From contig JAUUYK010000045.1 in the NCBI GenBank assembly GCA_030588285.1, positions 1 through 7,224 on the forward strand: 7,224 nucleotides of DNA, written 5' to 3'. Below the pieces are notes generated by a model that saw only the letters and a program-made list of their open reading frames with translations, did no database searches and was not told the DNA's origin. This document shows, piece by piece, positions 5,515 to 7,224 of the stretch; the first letter of the stretch is position 1, and each line of letters starts with the position of its first letter. Origin of the DNA: Kiritimatiellales bacterium. GTDB lineage: Bacteria > Verrucomicrobiota > Kiritimatiellia > Kiritimatiellales > Pontiellaceae. The position numbers and the translations under genes are program-made.

Positions 5515-7048
5515 AGCAATGTTTTTAGAGCAGGCTAAAAAAGGCAACCTAGTGCCGGTATGGGAGGAACTCCTTGCTGATCAGGAGACGCCGGTTTCCG
5601 CCTACGAGCGAGTGCGGACTTATTTGCGACAACGCGAACAGGCCTCGCATACCTACCTGCTTGAATCGGTCGAAGGGGGCGAAAATATCGGACGCTACTC
5701 TTTTATTGGTGGAACGCCGCGCACGATCATTCGCGCATATGGTCGCCGCGTAGAAATTTCCCAAAAGGGAAGTGCCACGGCGGTGCTGGAGGATATTGAT
5801 CCGCTGGATGCACTGAAGGCGCACATGGAACAGTTTGCTCCCGTGGTAGACGATCCCTCTTTGCCGAGATTTGTGGGGGGAGCCGTGGGTTTTTTGGGCT
5901 ACGACATGGTCACGCAGTTTGAGCCACGGGTGCCGATCATTGGAAAGGACGATATCGGAAACCCCGATATGGTTTTCATGGTGACCGATGGGCTGATCGT
6001 GTTTGACCGTGTGAAACACCGCATGAAAGTGGTGGCAAACGCGCATATCGTAGACGACCCGAACGAAGCATATGATCAGGCTGTTGCTCAAATCGGCCAA
6101 CTTATCGAGGCCCTTAAAACGCCGATTAAGCGGGTTATGATTGATACCCCTATTAATCTAGAACCTTTAGAGCCTCAATCGAATACAACCAAAGAAGAAT
6201 ATCTGGAAATGGTCGAACGGGCGCAGGAATACATCCGTTCCGGCGATGTAATTCAAACCGTATTGTCGCAGCGTTTTGAGGTTGAAAATGAAGCAGATTC
6301 ATTGGATGTGTATCGTGCGCTTCGCACGATTAATCCTTCGCCATACATGTTTTGCCTAGATATGGACGACAGCGCCATTGTTGGAACATCGCCGGAAATT
6401 TTAGTGCGGTGTGAAGATAAAAAAGTCAAGGTTCGGCCGATTGCCGGCACGCGGCCACGCGGAAATACGCCCGCAGAAGATTTGGCCTTTGAAAAAGAAC
6501 TGCTGGCCGATCCCAAAGAATGTGCTGAGCATATCATGCTCGTTGATTTAGGGCGTAATGATGTTGGACGGGTTTGTGAATTCAACTCGATAGAGGTTCC
6601 CGAGTTGATGGTGATCGAGCGCTATAGCCATGTGATGCACATCGTCTCCGATGTAACCGGAACCCTCTCTGATGAGCACGATGAATATGATGTAATGCGC
6701 GCCAGTTTCCCCGCGGGTACCGTGAGTGGAGCGCCAAAAATACGTGCCATGGAAATTATCGCCGAACTCGAAAAGAGTAAGCGCGGGCCGTATGCTGGAG
6801 CCGTCGGTTATTTTAACTACAACGGGAATTTTGATTCCGCCATTACGATCCGCACGGTGATTCTTGATAAAAACAAAGCCTATGTGCAAGCCGGAGCCGG
6901 TATCGTTGCGGACTCCATCCCCATTAATGAATACGAAGAAACGCGGAATAAAGCGCGAGGCATGATGAGTGCCTTGGCACTTGCTCGGCATTATACCGAA
7001 GCAAGAACCCGGGAAAATTTGAAATCTGAAAATGGAAACCTGGGATAG
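5495..7048 (+). CDS. trpE: Anthranilate synthase component I
   Basis: TrpE converts chorismate to anthranilate using ammonia delivered by the glutaminase subunit TrpG, the first committed step of tryptophan synthesis. The 517-residue product is of normal length. The N-terminal region carries GNLVPVWEELLADQETPVSAY (17-37) and the LLES motif (55-58) that forms the allosteric tryptophan site, so feedback inhibition by Trp is expected. The chorismate-binding domain (about 230-500) has PIAGTRPRG (315-323), EHIMLVDLGRNDVG (345-358), AGTVSGAPKIRAMEI (407-421) and AGAGIVADSIP (467-477). Ala317 stands where aminodeoxychorismate synthase (PabB) has its Lys nucleophile (PIKGT), which favours TrpE over PabB. 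No in-frame start exists upstream because a TAG lies at 5459-5461. The Shine-Dalgarno is weak (GAGAAG, 5485-5490, 4 bases away). It is followed 65 bases later by trpG. Confidence 0.97.
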   Translation: MAIIPNRAMFLEQAKKGNLVPVWEELLADQETPVSAYERVRTYLRQREQASHTYLLESVEGGENIGRYSFIGGTPRTIIRAYGRRVEISQKGSATAVLEDIDPLDALKAHMEQFAPVVDDPSLPRFVGGAVGFLGYDMVTQFEPRVPIIGKDDIGNPDMVFMVTDGLIVFDRVKHRMKVVANAHIVDDPNEAYDQAVAQIGQLIEALKTPIKRVMIDTPINLEPLEPQSNTTKEEYLEMVERAQEYIRSGDVIQTVLSQRFEVENEADSLDVYRALRTINPSPYMFCLDMDDSAIVGTSPEILVRCEDKKVKVRPIAGTRPRGNTPAEDLAFEKELLADPKECAEHIMLVDLGRNDVGRVCEFNSIEVPELMVIERYSHVMHIVSDVTGTLSDEHDEYDVMRASFPAGTVSGAPKIRAMEIIAELEKSKRGPYAGAVGYFNYNGNFDSAITIRTVILDKNKAYVQAGAGIVADSIPINEYEETRNKARGMMSALALARHYTEARTRENLKSENGNLG

Positions 7049-7060
7049 CTAAGGGATCAA

Positions 7061-7105
7061 ATGATCAGTTATTTTAAATTTCTTATTTTACGTTTCAAAT
7101 TTTAG
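7061..7105 (+). CDS. Possible 14-codon ORF between trpE and trpG
   Basis: ATG at 7061 begins a 14-residue frame, [14 protein letters not shown], ending in TAG at 7103-7105. AAGGG at 7051-7055 lies 5 bases upstream, a better Shine-Dalgarno than that of trpE. The stop codon overlaps the likely trpG Shine-Dalgarno (AGGTG, 7104-7108) and lies 8 bases before the trpG start, so a terminating ribosome could promote or block trpG initiation. The peptide is aromatic, hydrophobic and basic, and contains no Trp. The gap is AT-rich, where such codons arise easily, so it may be chance; I know of no family. Confidence 0.3.
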   Translation: MISYFKFLILRFKF

Positions 7106-7113
7106 GTGTCCTT

Positions 7114-7224
7114 ATGATTTTAGTGATCGATAACTACGACTCGTTTACCTACAACCTCGTGCAATATCTCGGGGAACTCGGCGCGGAAATGCGCGTGTTC
7201 CGCAATGATAAAATTACGATCGAG
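7114..7224 (+). CDS. trpG: Anthranilate synthase component II (glutamine amidotransferase), 5' part only
   Basis: Thirty-seven codons are present before the window ends. The beginning, [19 protein letters not shown], is the typical N-terminus of class-I glutamine amidotransferases of the TrpG/PabA group, which hydrolyse glutamine and channel ammonia to TrpE or PabB. The catalytic Cys-His-Glu triad lies beyond the window and cannot be checked. Position directly after trpE favours TrpG, although one protein serves both anthranilate and folate synthesis in some bacteria. The start at 7114 has AGGTG at 7104-7108, 5 bases upstream. Confidence 0.93.
   Translation, partial: MILVIDNYDSFTYNLVQYLGELGAEMRVFRNDKITIE

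Overview
The window is a stretch of ordinary chromosome from a Gram-negative-type bacterium. An outer-membrane polysaccharide-export lipoprotein supports an outer membrane. The base composition looks moderate by eye and was not computed. Motif styles such as the HIGN class-I signature in cysteinyl-tRNA synthetase suggest the PVC group (Verrucomicrobiota or Kiritimatiellota-like), but that placement is a low-confidence inference. Nothing here looks like a phage, insertion sequence, CRISPR array or tRNA/rRNA gene.

Layout. Positions 1-93 hold the end of an open frame coding for a tyrosine-packed tail that stops 27 bases before a compact Wza/GumB-like export lipoprotein (121-735). This is most likely the end of a bacterial tyrosine kinase (Wzc/CpsD type) of an exopolysaccharide locus. 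From 766 to 4783 runs a tightly packed plus-strand housekeeping cluster: nadD (NAD synthesis), rsfS (ribosome silencing), cysS (cysteinyl-tRNA synthetase), tmk (dTMP kinase) and holB (DNA polymerase III delta'). Junctions after nadD are a 16-base overlap, 2-base and 1-base gaps, and a TAATG stop/start overlap, so co-transcription and translational coupling are very likely. holB ends tail-to-tail with aroQ (minus strand, 4793-5230), with only 9 bases between them.

A 264-base divergent region (5231-5494) separates aroQ from trpE (5495-7048), which is followed by trpG (starts 7114, cut by the window end). AroQ makes a chorismate precursor and TrpE/TrpG consume chorismate, so the divergent pair is functionally linked. 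The trpE leader holds two consecutive hairpins. The second has a short T run and ends 19 bases before the trpE start. A GTG-started open frame without Trp codons runs through both. The trpE-trpG gap holds a 14-codon ORF with its own Shine-Dalgarno-like sequence, and its stop codon lies inside the trpG ribosome-binding site. These leader elements are the least ordinary part of the window. No clearly new multi-gene system is visible.
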